This document shows, in pieces, positions 27,789 through 35,915 of a stretch of 64,000 bases of DNA. A program made the translations under genes and the position numbers. Origin of the DNA: a candidate division FCPU426 bacterium (lineage in GTDB: Bacteria; Oederibacteriota; Muellerivitia; Muellerivitales; Muellerivitaceae). The stretch covers positions 1 through 64,000 of the forward strand of contig JASHNQ010000046.1 of assembly GCA_030041545.1 (NCBI GenBank), given 5' to 3'. The notes below the pieces were generated by a model. The model worked only from the letters and a program-made list of their open reading frames with translations. It did no database searches and was not told the origin of the DNA. Positions within the stretch are counted from its first letter, which is position 1; each line of letters begins with the position of its first letter.

Positions 27789-28202
27789 ATGAGGATCCCC
27801 TCCCCCGCCGCCCGGCGGCGGGCCCGCATCGAGATCATCCCCTTGATCGACATCATGTTCTTCCTGCTGGCCACCTTCATCATGGTTTCGCTTTCCATGA
27901 TCCAAAACCAGGGGCTGCCCGTGAACCTGCCCTCGGCCTCCTCGGCCAAGGCCGACTCCTCCCATCCCTCGGCCGCCCTCTCGGTGACGTCCGACGGGAG
28001 GGTTTATTGGAACAAGGAGGAGGTCACGATGGATTCCCTCACCGGGCGCCTCCAGGGCCTGGCGGGCTCCGATCCCGACGCCAAGGTCATCATCAACGGC
28101 GACAAGAAAGCGGATTTTGGGACGGTGGTGGCCGTCTTGGACGCGGCGCGCAAGGCGGGCATCCGGCACACGGCCATCCGGACCACCCCGTCCCGGAAAT
28201 AG
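27789..28202 (+). CDS. exbD: ExbD/TolR-family biopolymer transport protein
   Basis: A 137-residue protein with one N-terminal membrane helix: IEIIPLIDIMFFLLATFIMV holds the conserved proton-pathway aspartate (LIDIMFFLL). A periplasmic TolR-fold domain follows, with VIINGDKKADFGTVVAVLDA. It lies between exbB and tonB; a four-base gap separates it from tonB. Confidence 0.92.
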   Translation: MRIPSPAARRRARIEIIPLIDIMFFLLATFIMVSLSMIQNQGLPVNLPSASSAKADSSHPSAALSVTSDGRVYWNKEEVTMDSLTGRLQGLAGSDPDAKVIINGDKKADFGTVVAVLDAARKAGIRHTAIRTTPSRK

Positions 28203-28205
28203 GCC

Positions 28206-28796
28206 ATGGACGCGGCTTCCTATTTTGGAAGGGCCACGGACCGCACCCGGTTCCTCCTTTGCGCCGGTTGCGCGGTCTTGCTCCACGCCCTCGCTTTCAC
28301 CATCGGTGGGCTGGCCCTGGCCACCAAGCCCGAGTACGGGATGGCCGGGGCCGTGGCCCGCGGCGGCCCGCCCCGGCCGGTGGCGCCGCCCGCGGCGGAT
28401 ACGGTGGTTTTGGACGATGAATCACCCGTGGTCACCGTCCACCAAAAACACATCCCCCAACCCGCGCCCACGCCGGTTCCCGCCCAGGCTGTCGGCGGGC
28501 CCTCCTCGGGCGGCGCCCTGGCGGTTCCTTCCTATTTCCAAAACCCGCCCCCGCCCTATCCCGAGGAAGCCCGGAGGCTGCGCGAGGAGGGCTTGGCCGT
28601 CCTGCACGTGGAGGTGGACGCCCAAGGCAACGTGACGTCGGCGGTCCTCAAGCAAAGCACGGGCTTTCCGCCGCTGGATGACTCGGCCCTTGCGACGGTC
28701 AAAACCTGGAAGTTCAAGCCGGCCCGCATGGGGGGAATCCCGGTTTCCACCTCGGTGGACATCCCGGTGCGCTTCAAGCTGGAGGACACCCGTTAG
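28206..28796 (+). CDS. tonB: TonB-like energy transducer
   Basis: A 196-residue protein with an N-terminal membrane anchor (CAVLLHALAFTIGGLALA), a short Pro-rich periplasmic linker (~60-115) and the TonB C-terminal domain: PPYPEEARRLREEGLAVLHV, GNVTSAVLKQSTGFPPLDDS, TVKTWKFKPA. The linker is shorter than in E. coli. With exbB, exbD and the upstream receptor it forms a complete uptake system under one Fur box or nearby promoters. Confidence 0.92.
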   Translation: MDAASYFGRATDRTRFLLCAGCAVLLHALAFTIGGLALATKPEYGMAGAVARGGPPRPVAPPAADTVVLDDESPVVTVHQKHIPQPAPTPVPAQAVGGPSSGGALAVPSYFQNPPPPYPEEARRLREEGLAVLHVEVDAQGNVTSAVLKQSTGFPPLDDSALATVKTWKFKPARMGGIPVSTSVDIPVRFKLEDTR

Positions 28797-28801
28797 GAAA
28801 T

Positions 28802-28892
28802 GGGCCACAGATGCAGGGATAAATGGATTGGGCAAGAAACGACTCAAAAAATGATTTTAAAGTCCCATGAATCCCCTGAATCCGTGGCTAAA
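28802..28892. repeat. Intergenic inverted repeat after tonB
   Basis: GCCACAGATGCAGGGATAAA then TGGATT and AATCCCCTGAATCCGTGGC form an imperfect stem around an A-rich loop. It may act as the transcript's end; no T-run is present. Confidence 0.5.
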
Positions 28893-28956
28893 TTTTATTC
28901 TGCACAGGTATGGAGTGATATAATCTGCGGCAAATTATTCCCAACACCGAGGCGAT

Positions 28957-29409
28957 ATGGCACCCCCACTGGATCTTGAAACCCTCAAGCCCTTGTCCCT
29001 GTTCAAGGACCTGACCCCCGTGGAACTGGCCAGCGTGGCCCCGCTGTTTTTCGAGAAGTCCTACCTGCAAAACGCCACCCTCTTCGTGGAGGGCATGACC
29101 GGCGAGATCCTTTATCTCATCAAAAAAGGCTCCGTCCACATCACCAAGAAGGGGCCCAACAACCAGGAAATCGTGCTGGCGACGCTCAAGGAGGGGGAAT
29201 TCCTTGGGGAAATGTCCTTGATCGACAACCGGCCCCGGACGGCCACGGCCAAGGTGGCCGAGGAATCGCAGCTATTGGTGATGACCAAGAAGGCTTTCAC
29301 CACGCTTTTGGAAAAACACCCGGATATTGCCTTGAAAATACTGCTGGTCTTCCTGAGAATAGCCAATGAACGCCTCCGGAAGGCCAACGAGTCCATCAAA
29401 CAGTTATAA
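28957..29409 (+). CDS. Stand-alone cyclic-nucleotide-binding domain protein
   Basis: A 150-residue single cNMP-binding domain of the CRP/FNR superfamily. FEKSYLQNATLFVEGMTGEI and LYLIKKGSVHITKKGPNNQE form the jelly roll; GEFLGEMSLIDNRPRTATAK is the phosphate-binding cassette with the Glu and Arg expected for a cNMP site. There is no helix-turn-helix after it, so it is not a DNA-binding regulator by itself and may act through protein contacts. Followed by a strong terminator. Confidence 0.8.
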   Translation: MAPPLDLETLKPLSLFKDLTPVELASVAPLFFEKSYLQNATLFVEGMTGEILYLIKKGSVHITKKGPNNQEIVLATLKEGEFLGEMSLIDNRPRTATAKVAEESQLLVMTKKAFTTLLEKHPDIALKILLVFLRIANERLRKANESIKQL

Positions 29410-29423
29410 AACGTCTAAAAACC

Positions 29424-29465
29424 ATTGAACCACAAAGGCGCCATGCCTTTGTGGTTCAATTTTTG
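29424..29465 (+). terminator. Strong rho-independent terminator
   Basis: A perfect 16-bp stem (ATTGAACCACAAAGGC at 29424-29439; GCCTTTGTGGTTCAAT at 29445-29460), five-base loop, then TTTTTG. It isolates the cNMP-domain gene from the TPR gene. Confidence 0.92.
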
Positions 29466-29497
29466 TTTTGTCTTAATTAACGTAAACGGATCTTCCC

Positions 29498-31246
29498 ATG
29501 AAAAAGAAATTGGCCGTCTTAAACGCCCTGCTCCTGGGACTGGGGCTTTGGCTGTCGAGCAGCGCCCCGGCCAAGGCCGACATCGACGGCGAGGGCCTCT
29601 CCGTCGATCCCAGCGCCTATTGGTATTACGCCTGCGCCGTCTACGCCCAGCGCACCGGGGATCCCAACCAGGCCCTCTCCGACTTCCAGCAGGCGGCCCG
29701 CTACGACCCCACGTCCTCCTCCATCCACGACCGGCTGGCCTACCACTACTACGTGGAAGGGCTGGACTACAAAAGCGTGGAGGAACTCCAAAAGTCCATC
29801 CAGATCGAGCCCAATAACATCGAAACCCGCCTGATGCTGGCCGAGCTTTTTTCCAGCCAAGGCGAATACGGCAAGGCCCAAAAGGAATACCAGGAAATCC
29901 TCAAGATCGACCCGAAAAACGTCGACGCGCATTATTACCTGGCCGGGGTGCTGGCCAGCCAAAACCGCATCGAGGACGCCCTGCAACAGTACGAGGCCAT
30001 CCTCAAGGACAACCCCAAGGCCGCGGGGGTCTATTACAACATGGGGCTCATTTACACCCGCGCCAACCAGGCCTTCAAGGCCGAGGATTCCTTCAAGAAG
30101 GCCATCGAGCTGGACCCCGACATGGAAGCCGCCTATACCTCCCTGGGGCTGGTGTACGAGCTGGATGAGAAACCCCAGGAAGCCATTGACGCTTACCAAG
30201 CCCTCCTGAAGATAAACCCGGACAACCCCCAGGTTTACCTGGCCCTGGGCCAGCTTTACTACAACAACAAGCAGGACCCGAGGGCCCTGGACGCCTTCCA
30301 GCACTATGCCCGCCTGAAGCCCGACGACGCCACGGTCGACGACTACATCGGCCTGTGCTATTTCCGCCTGCAGCGGTATACCGATGCCATCGACAGCTTC
30401 CAGAGGCTCCTGGACAAGGAACCGGCCAACGCGCTGGTGCGGTTCCGCCTGGCGGCGGCCTACGAGGAAACCAAGGATTACGCCTCGGCCGAGGACCAGT
30501 TGAAGTCCATCCTGGACAACGACGACAAGTCCGTGGACGCCTGGGTGCGCCTGGCCCTGCTTTACGACAAGCAGAAGGACGACGCGGCCGCCCAAAAGGC
30601 CGTGGAGAGCGGGCTCAAGGCCATGCCGGCCCAGCCGGACCTCTTGCTGGTGCAGGCCATGCTGTACCAGGAAGGGGACAAGAACGACCAAGCCGCCCCC
30701 TTCTACCGGAAAGTCGTCGAGATCGAGATGGGTTACAAGCACAAGCAGGCCGCCGAGTACAACGTGGGCACCTTGGCCCAGGCCTATTTCAACCTGGGCG
30801 CGCTCCTGGACAAGCAGGGCAGGTTCGACGACGCCATCGACGCCATGAAGAAGGTCATCGAGGCGCAGCCCGACAACGCCGACGCCTACAACTACATCGG
30901 CTATTCCTACGCCGACAAGGGCATCCAGCTGGACGACGCGGAAAAATACGTGCAAAACGCCTTGAAGCTGGACCCGGACAATTCCTACTACCTGGACAGC
31001 ATGGGATGGGTTTATTTCAAGAAGGAGAAATACAAGGAAGCCCAGGAGCAGCTGGAAAAGGCCGTCCAAAACCTCAAGAACGCCCAGAAGGACGACGCGG
31101 TCATTTACGACCACCTGGCGCAGACGCTGGTGAAGCTGGGCCAAAAGGACGACGCCGTGGTCCAGTGGAAGAAAGCCCTCGAGTTGGACCCGGACAACAA
31201 GGACTATTCGGAAAAAATCGAGAAGAACTCCCCCCCCGATTTGTGA
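29498..31246 (+). CDS. Exported multi-TPR protein
   Basis: A 582-residue protein with signal peptide (cut near PAKA|DIDG) and at least 14 TPR-like units from residue ~40 to 575, e.g. YYNMGLIYTRANQAFKAEDS and AYTSLGLVYELDEKPQEAID. It is a periplasmic or outer-membrane-associated scaffold of unknown partner, like TPR proteins of exopolysaccharide or lipoprotein assembly. ATG 29498 is preceded by a weak RBS. Gene-internal codon use is highly GC-biased like the core genes. Confidence 0.82.
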   Translation: MKKKLAVLNALLLGLGLWLSSSAPAKADIDGEGLSVDPSAYWYYACAVYAQRTGDPNQALSDFQQAARYDPTSSSIHDRLAYHYYVEGLDYKSVEELQKSIQIEPNNIETRLMLAELFSSQGEYGKAQKEYQEILKIDPKNVDAHYYLAGVLASQNRIEDALQQYEAILKDNPKAAGVYYNMGLIYTRANQAFKAEDSFKKAIELDPDMEAAYTSLGLVYELDEKPQEAIDAYQALLKINPDNPQVYLALGQLYYNNKQDPRALDAFQHYARLKPDDATVDDYIGLCYFRLQRYTDAIDSFQRLLDKEPANALVRFRLAAAYEETKDYASAEDQLKSILDNDDKSVDAWVRLALLYDKQKDDAAAQKAVESGLKAMPAQPDLLLVQAMLYQEGDKNDQAAPFYRKVVEIEMGYKHKQAAEYNVGTLAQAYFNLGALLDKQGRFDDAIDAMKKVIEAQPDNADAYNYIGYSYADKGIQLDDAEKYVQNALKLDPDNSYYLDSMGWVYFKKEKYKEAQEQLEKAVQNLKNAQKDDAVIYDHLAQTLVKLGQKDDAVVQWKKALELDPDNKDYSEKIEKNSPPDL

Positions 31247-31298
31247 AAAAGAATTTCTTTGTGTCTTTGTGCCTTCGTGTTGGAAGTGGGTTTTAGCC

Positions 31299-32213
31299 GT
31301 GAAGACCACCGCGCTCCTTCGCGCGCCCGCCAAGGTTAACCCCATCCTGGAAGTCCTGGGGAAACGGGACGACGGTTATCACGAATTGGTGTTGGTGTTC
31401 CAGGCCGTCGGCCTTTACGACGAGTTGGAGTTCGCGCGGGGCGGGGAAGGGGTGCGGCTGGAAATCGTGGAATCCCCTTCGCCCTCCGCCTTTTCCCAGG
31501 CCCCGCCGGGCAAACTGGCCGCGGACGATTCCAACCTGGTGATGAAGGCCGCGCGGCTTTTCCTCAAGGAAGTCCTCAAGGGGGAGGCGGACGTCCTGAT
31601 CCGCTTGAAAAAAAGGATCCCCCTGGCCGCGGGCTTGGGGGGCGGCTCCAGCGACGCAGCCGCGACGTTGATGGGGCTCAACCTGGTTTTTAACGCCCTG
31701 GCGCCTCCCCAAACCTTGGAAGCCCTCGCCGCCCGGCTGGGATCGGACGCGCCGTTTTTCTTGACCGGCGGCACGGCCTTGGGCACGGGGCGGGGCGAGG
31801 TCATCACGCCCCTGGAACCCGCGCCCCCCATGCCCCTGGTCTTGGTCAAGCCCGCCGCGGGCCTCTCCACCCCCGCCGTCTACCAGTCCGGAAAGGCCCT
31901 CTTTAGCTCCGGGGAAAGGGCGCGAAACTTCCGGAGCCTCCTGCGCGAAAAGAATTTGCCCAAAATCGCCGGTTCTTTGTTTAATAGCCTGCAACCGGCG
32001 GCCTTCGCCCTGATGCCCGAGGTGGAGGCCATCAAACAAGGATTGATGCGGGCGGGCGCCCTGGGCGCCCTGGTTTCGGGAAGCGGTCCCACGGTTTTCG
32101 GCATCGCCCCCGGCAAGGCCGCGGCGGAAAAGATCGCCGCACCAATGGAGGGCGAGGGGAGGTGGGTGTTCGTCACTTCCACCATTGGCACCGGGATCGA
32201 GGTCATAGGGTAG
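31299..32213 (+). CDS. ispE: 4-diphosphocytidyl-2-C-methyl-D-erythritol kinase (IspE)
   Basis: A 304-residue GHMP kinase phosphorylating CDP-ME in the MEP isoprenoid pathway. RAPAKVNPILEVLGKRDDGY and HELVLVFQAV open the protein; IPLAAGLGGGSSDAAATLMG is the ATP-binding loop; GALVSGSGPTVFGIA is the third GHMP motif. GTG 31299 (VKTTALLRAPAKVN) matches the family start and follows GGAAGTGGG; 31269 would add ten residues from a repeat-like spacer. Confidence 0.93.
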   Translation: MKTTALLRAPAKVNPILEVLGKRDDGYHELVLVFQAVGLYDELEFARGGEGVRLEIVESPSPSAFSQAPPGKLAADDSNLVMKAARLFLKEVLKGEADVLIRLKKRIPLAAGLGGGSSDAAATLMGLNLVFNALAPPQTLEALAARLGSDAPFFLTGGTALGTGRGEVITPLEPAPPMPLVLVKPAAGLSTPAVYQSGKALFSSGERARNFRSLLREKNLPKIAGSLFNSLQPAAFALMPEVEAIKQGLMRAGALGALVSGSGPTVFGIAPGKAAAEKIAAPMEGEGRWVFVTSTIGTGIEVIG

Positions 32214-32232
32214 GTTATGTTGATCTATTCAT

Positions 32233-32438
32233 GTGTCATTGCGAGGAATGCACGCCGAATAGGCGGGCGTCTATGACGAAGCAACCCCAGTTGAAACATG
32301 CCGTTTCAAAGAATGTACGGCCACGGCTAAAACCACCCATGAACTGAGGTTGTCCTTGGCCTATGGCCAAGGATGGTTGGCCTGAATTTCAGGCCAACTA
32401 CTTCAATCCTGCCTCAAAATTTGAGGCTCGCAATGACA
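32233..32438. mobile_element. MITE-like repeat with 12-bp terminal inverted repeats
   Basis: The stretch starts TGTCATTGCGAG (32233-32244) and ends with its exact inverse CTCGCAATGACA (32427-32438). Inside are three short perfect palindromes: CTTGGCC-TATGGCCAAG, TTGGCCTGAATTTCAGGCCAA-type and GCCTCAAAATTTGAGGC. No coding potential. The TGTCATTGCGAGGA word is a common bacterial intergenic repeat. A diverged partial copy lies at 46276-46360. Confidence 0.7.
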
Positions 32439-32460
32439 GATTAAAAAAACGAGTTAATCA

Positions 32461-33471
32461 ATGAACCCAACCAACAAAAAGAAAAGCCGCCCGATCCTGT
32501 GGGCCGCCATAGCGGTCGTGGCCGTCCTTTGGGCAGGCGGCCTTTATGTCATCTACCAGGTGCTGCCCGAAAAGGTGGCCGAAGGCATCGTGGCCCAGGC
32601 CCAAGTCCGCAAGCCGACCACGGAGACCCCCAAGGATTACGGCATCACCGGCTACCAGGACGTTTCCTTCCTCACCTCGGACGGCGTGACGCTTTCGGGC
32701 TGGTGGCTGCCGCAGAAGGCCCCGAAAAAGCCCTTGGGAACCATCCTCCTCTCCCACGGGGTTTTCAGGAACCGCCAGCAGGTCCTGGGCCGGGCCGTGT
32801 TTTTATGGAACCTGGGCTACCAGTGCCTGCTTTTCGACCTGCGGGGCAACGGCGAAAGCGGACCCAGCCCCGTCTCGGGGGGCGTTTTGGAGGCCAACGA
32901 CTATTTGGCCGCGGAAAAATTCCTGGAAAGCCGGCATGAGGCGGGAAAGCCCCTGGTCTTTTTCGGCTTTTCCCTGGCGGCCATGAGCGCCTTGAGGGCG
33001 GCGGTGGGGGATTCCGCCCTGGACGCGGTCATCGCCGACAGCCCCCTGGCCAACCTGAAATCCTACGTTTCCCGGCGCACCATCGGGGGGGCCTTCACCT
33101 CCCTGCCCGGGTTCCTCGGGGCATGCCTCAAGGATTACGACCAATTGACCGGCCTCACCCTCACGGAAAAGGACCTAGACCTGACGCCCGTGGTGGAAAA
33201 GCTGGACCAAGCGCCCGTGCTTTACATCACCGGCGAGGAGGACGACCTGGCCAAGTCCGACGAGGTGCGCCAGCTCTTTGACCATACGCCCGCCCATCAC
33301 CGCAGGCTGGCCTATATCCCCGACGCGGGGCACGAGGAAACCTTCAAGAAATACCCGGTTATCTACGAGAAGGTAGTCACGGAATTCTTGACGGACTTAA
33401 GGAACGGCTTCCCCAAGCCGCAGGATGAGACGGCGAAAGGGGAAGATAAGAAACCAGCCATTAAAAATTAA
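32461..33471 (+). CDS. Membrane-anchored alpha/beta hydrolase
   Basis: A 336-residue protein with an N-terminal membrane helix (ILWAAIAVVAVLWAGGLYVI) and an extracytoplasmic alpha/beta-hydrolase domain: oxyanion-hole SHGVFRNRQ, nucleophile elbow FFGFSLAAMSA (Ser in GFSLA, where the usual last Gly is Ala), acid in ITGEEDDLAK and catalytic His in DAGHEETF. Resembles BEM46/FrsA-like hydrolases; substrate unknown. It ends just before the tRNA-Gln-derived repeat at 33498. Confidence 0.8.
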   Translation: MNPTNKKKSRPILWAAIAVVAVLWAGGLYVIYQVLPEKVAEGIVAQAQVRKPTTETPKDYGITGYQDVSFLTSDGVTLSGWWLPQKAPKKPLGTILLSHGVFRNRQQVLGRAVFLWNLGYQCLLFDLRGNGESGPSPVSGGVLEANDYLAAEKFLESRHEAGKPLVFFGFSLAAMSALRAAVGDSALDAVIADSPLANLKSYVSRRTIGGAFTSLPGFLGACLKDYDQLTGLTLTEKDLDLTPVVEKLDQAPVLYITGEEDDLAKSDEVRQLFDHTPAHHRRLAYIPDAGHEETFKKYPVIYEKVVTEFLTDLRNGFPKPQDETAKGEDKKPAIKN

Positions 33472-33497
33472 ACCCAACCTCCCTTTTTGGGGGGGAT

Positions 33498-33524
33498 AAA
33501 ATGGCTGGGGCGGTAGGATTCGAA
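33498..33524. repeat. Attachment-site remnant: 27-bp copy of tRNA-Gln 3' end
   Basis: These 27 bases are identical to 38673-38699, same orientation. 23 of them (33502-33524) are the last 23 nt of the tRNA-Gln gene including CCA and the T-arm half. The rest of the tRNA is absent here. A truncated tRNA 3' end in direct repeat with the intact gene marks the distal att site of an integrated element 33525-38676. No integrase gene is present in between. Confidence 0.85.
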
Positions 33525-33699
33525 GCTAAAACTTTTACATGTCATCTCTGCCTCAAACACCTTGAACTGTATAAGCTTTTAGCGCGATTGGCTTACAAGA
33601 GCCTCCACAAAACGGACCCATGATTTTGACGCGTTTTGAATGGTTATGTCCTTGTTTGAGGTCAAAAGGGTAGATGAAAGGTAGATTGGTTAATTCCGG

Positions 33700-34635
33700 T
33701 TAAGCCTCGCCCACACCCACCATCTGTTCACGCAACTTCGCGATGTCCTTCGTGGGCGTGCCGCCGAAGAAGCGCCCATATTCCCGGCTAAATTGGGAAG
33801 CCGAAAGATATCCCACCTGTCGGCTGGCGATGCCCGCATCCTTGACCTCCGAGAGCATGAGCCGACGGGCTTCTTGCAGGCGCAGGACCTTTTGGAACTG
33901 GAGCGGGCTCATGGAAGTAACCGCCTTGAAGTGCATGTGGAAGGTCGAAACGCTCATGTTGGCCAGCTTGGCCAGCACTTCGGTCTTCATGGGCTGGGAG
34001 AAATTGGACTTTATCCAGGCGACCGCCTTGGCCACGCCGTTCACGCCCGAATCCTTCAGACCGATCTGGGCCGTCCTCGGGCCGATGGGACTGCGCAAAA
34101 CGCGGATCAAGATCTCATCGACCACCAAGGGGCCTAAAAGCTCGGCTTCGCCGGCTTGGGACACCAACTCCAGCAGACGGATGCCTGCGTCCTGCACCTT
34201 GTAGTCGGCCTCGCCCAGGTAAATGGCCCGGCTCTCCCGAACCGGTGGGATTCCCTTGGGGTAGACCCGCAAGGTCAACTCGGCAATCTTCTGGGGAGTC
34301 AGGTCGAGCCGGAGGGCCAGAAAGGGTTCGGCGGCGCTGGCCTGCGTGATCTGGAAGGTCGCCGGAATATCTACCGAGAAAACGATCATCTTCGTGGAAT
34401 CGTAGACGAAAACTTCATTGTCCAGCATGACGCTCTTGGCTCCCTGGGCCACGACGCACAAGGCCGGTGTGGCCAAGCCATGTGCCACACTGCTGTTCAC
34501 CTTGGACCGGCGGATGGCGTGCACTCCGGGGATCTTGGTCTCAAAACAACCGTCGTAGGGCGCGTAGGTTTTGATCAACTCCGCCAGCCTGGATAGTTTG
34601 AGCCCGATGGATTCGGTCTTTTTAGACGTTTTCAA
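33700..34635 (-). CDS. AraC-family regulator (AraC_N type, YqhC-like)
   Basis: A 311-residue transcription regulator. The N-terminal half (GCFETKIPGVHAIRRSKVNS, ALCVVAQGAKSVMLDNEVFV) is the AraC_N domain (PF06719) shared with E. coli YqhC, which activates an aldehyde reductase and an aldo/keto reductase in response to reactive aldehydes. The C-terminal AraC helix-turn-helix is TEVLAKLANMSVSTFHMHFK plus IASRQVGYLSASQFSREYGR. TTG 34635 is chosen because GGAGG (34648-34644) lies eight bases upstream; the longer TTG at 34650 would use that site as codons. It is the last gene of the island operon and probably controls it. Its start region is complementary to the candidate sRNA at 21611-21632. Confidence 0.85.
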   Translation of the reverse strand: MKTSKKTESIGLKLSRLAELIKTYAPYDGCFETKIPGVHAIRRSKVNSSVAHGLATPALCVVAQGAKSVMLDNEVFVYDSTKMIVFSVDIPATFQITQASAAEPFLALRLDLTPQKIAELTLRVYPKGIPPVRESRAIYLGEADYKVQDAGIRLLELVSQAGEAELLGPLVVDEILIRVLRSPIGPRTAQIGLKDSGVNGVAKAVAWIKSNFSQPMKTEVLAKLANMSVSTFHMHFKAVTSMSPLQFQKVLRLQEARRLMLSEVKDAGIASRQVGYLSASQFSREYGRFFGGTPTKDIAKLREQMVGVGEA

Positions 34636-34693
34636 AATACTCACCTCCAATGGGTTCTTATTGTAATGGTCTCTTGGTCCAAAGGCATCCAGG

Positions 34694-35011
34694 CTATTTC
34701 GCGAATACTTCTTTCGCTACGCCCATCCCCGTCATGGCGCAGGGCCAGCCCCCGTAAAAGGCCAAATGAGTAATGGTTTCCTTAAGTTCCTCTTTCGTCA
34801 CCCCGTTGTCCAAAGCCCGACCAAGGTGGTGCCGCAGTTGGTCTGGGCGGTTCAAGGCCACTAGGGCCGCCACTGTGACGAGGCTGCGGTCTCTCTTGGA
34901 AAGTTCTTCCCTTTCCCACACGTCATCGAACAAAACCTTGTCGGTGAGTTCAACCAGCTTTGGGGCGAAATCCCCGAACATCTTTTGCGCTCCTGTCGGT
35001 TCTTTACTCAT
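34694..35011 (-). CDS. Carboxymuconolactone decarboxylase family protein
   Basis: A 105-residue protein of the CMD family (AhpD-like all-helical fold). KLVELTDKVLFDDVWEREEL, SKRDRSLVTVAALVALNR and DNGVTKEELKETITHLAFYG are family-typical. It lacks the CxxC redox pair of AhpD, so it fits the decarboxylase-like branch often found beside AKR, ADH and cupin genes. Strong RBS AAGGAGG precedes ATG 35011. Lies in the island operon. Confidence 0.88.
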   Translation of the reverse strand: MSKEPTGAQKMFGDFAPKLVELTDKVLFDDVWEREELSKRDRSLVTVAALVALNRPDQLRHHLGRALDNGVTKEELKETITHLAFYGGWPCAMTGMGVAKEVFAK

Positions 35012-35029
35012 GTCGATCCTCCTTGTTTT

Positions 35030-35668
35030 TTAAAACCACTCGAACTGGTATGCCATTTCAGGGCCCTTTGCCCCGCCATAGGCGATCTCCGCCACCATCA
35101 AAGCGAAAGGTTCGGTATAACGAGCTGCCTTCAGGCCGCCTAGATCAAAGGGCTCGAACCCCACATCGCGGATGAGTCCTGCGGCCGTCCTTTTAGCACC
35201 TAGGTCGTCCCCACAATAAACCAGACTAGGCATGGAGCTTCTGGACTTAGCCTCAAAGACACCGAAAAGAACCTCGCTGGGAATAGTATTGAAGGCCCCG
35301 ACCACTTTGGCCTTGGGCACTTTCTTGGCTAGTTCCTCGGCCCCCGAAGTGGTCAACCCCAGCACGAGTCCCGAATTATCGGCATCCATCGGAAGTGAAC
35401 AGGTGAGAATCACCTTGCCAGAAAGGTTACCCGCCTGCTTAAGCACATCATCCACTCGGGACCAATGAACGGCCAAAAGCAGGGCGTCTGCGCTTTCCGC
35501 TGCCTCGGCGACAGTACCGGCTTTTGCCTTAGCGCCTGCCTCTTTCGCCAACCTTTCCAGCTTTCCCTTGGTCTTGGCGTAACTAAAAACGACTTCATGC
35601 CCGGCCTGGGCGAAGATCGTGCCGAGTTTTCCGCCCATCAAACCTGAACCCAAAATGCTGATTTTCAT
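35030..35668 (-). CDS. NADPH-dependent F420 reductase-like oxidoreductase
   Basis: A 212-residue Rossmann protein (F420_oxidored family, PF03807): [20 protein letters not shown] begins the dinucleotide site; [20 protein letters not shown] and [14 protein letters not shown] follow. Proteins of this group in bacteria without F420 probably use NADPH with another partner. Its start overlaps the tautomerase stop by four bases, and GGAGG lies upstream, so translation is coupled. Confidence 0.82.
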   Translation of the reverse strand: MKISILGSGLMGGKLGTIFAQAGHEVVFSYAKTKGKLERLAKEAGAKAKAGTVAEAAESADALLLAVHWSRVDDVLKQAGNLSGKVILTCSLPMDADNSGLVLGLTTSGAEELAKKVPKAKVVGAFNTIPSEVLFGVFEAKSRSSMPSLVYCGDDLGAKRTAAGLIRDVGFEPFDLGGLKAARYTEPFALMVAEIAYGGAKGPEMAYQFEWF

Positions 35669-35901
35669 ATGTCCTCCGGTTTATAACCTGGCTTTTTGTA
35701 GAGGTTCTTTGGCTTGTCCAGGATTTCGGGTTTATATACCTTTTCTACCCAATCCTTTGCGGAAACCTCCTCCATTGAGACCGAAACGGATTCCTCCCCG
35801 TAACGAAAGGCTTTCATCACGTCCTGGGTTATGGCCTCGGCCAACTTTTTCTTCTGCTCTTCAGATTTCCCAGGATAAAGTTTGACGATGACATGTGGCA
35901 T
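35665..35901 (-). CDS. 4-oxalocrotonate tautomerase family protein
   Basis: A 78-residue protein. After Met removal Pro is the N-terminal residue ([20 protein letters not shown]), the catalytic base of tautomerases; [10 protein letters not shown] and [14 protein letters not shown] match the fold. The C-terminal ~16 residues are longer than in the 62-residue enzyme. It probably handles keto/enol or small electrophilic substrates with its operon partners. RBS GAGGAGG is at about ten bases. Confidence 0.85.
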   Translation of the reverse strand: MPHVIVKLYPGKSEEQKKKLAEAITQDVMKAFRYGEESVSVSMEEVSAKDWVEKVYKPEILDKPKNLYKKPGYKPEDI

Positions 35902-35915
35902 AAAGGTGTCCTCCT

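Noticed and set aside
33525-33699. Integrase remnant at the island edge
   Set aside because: Neither strand shows a tyrosine-recombinase motif; only short unrelated open stretches.
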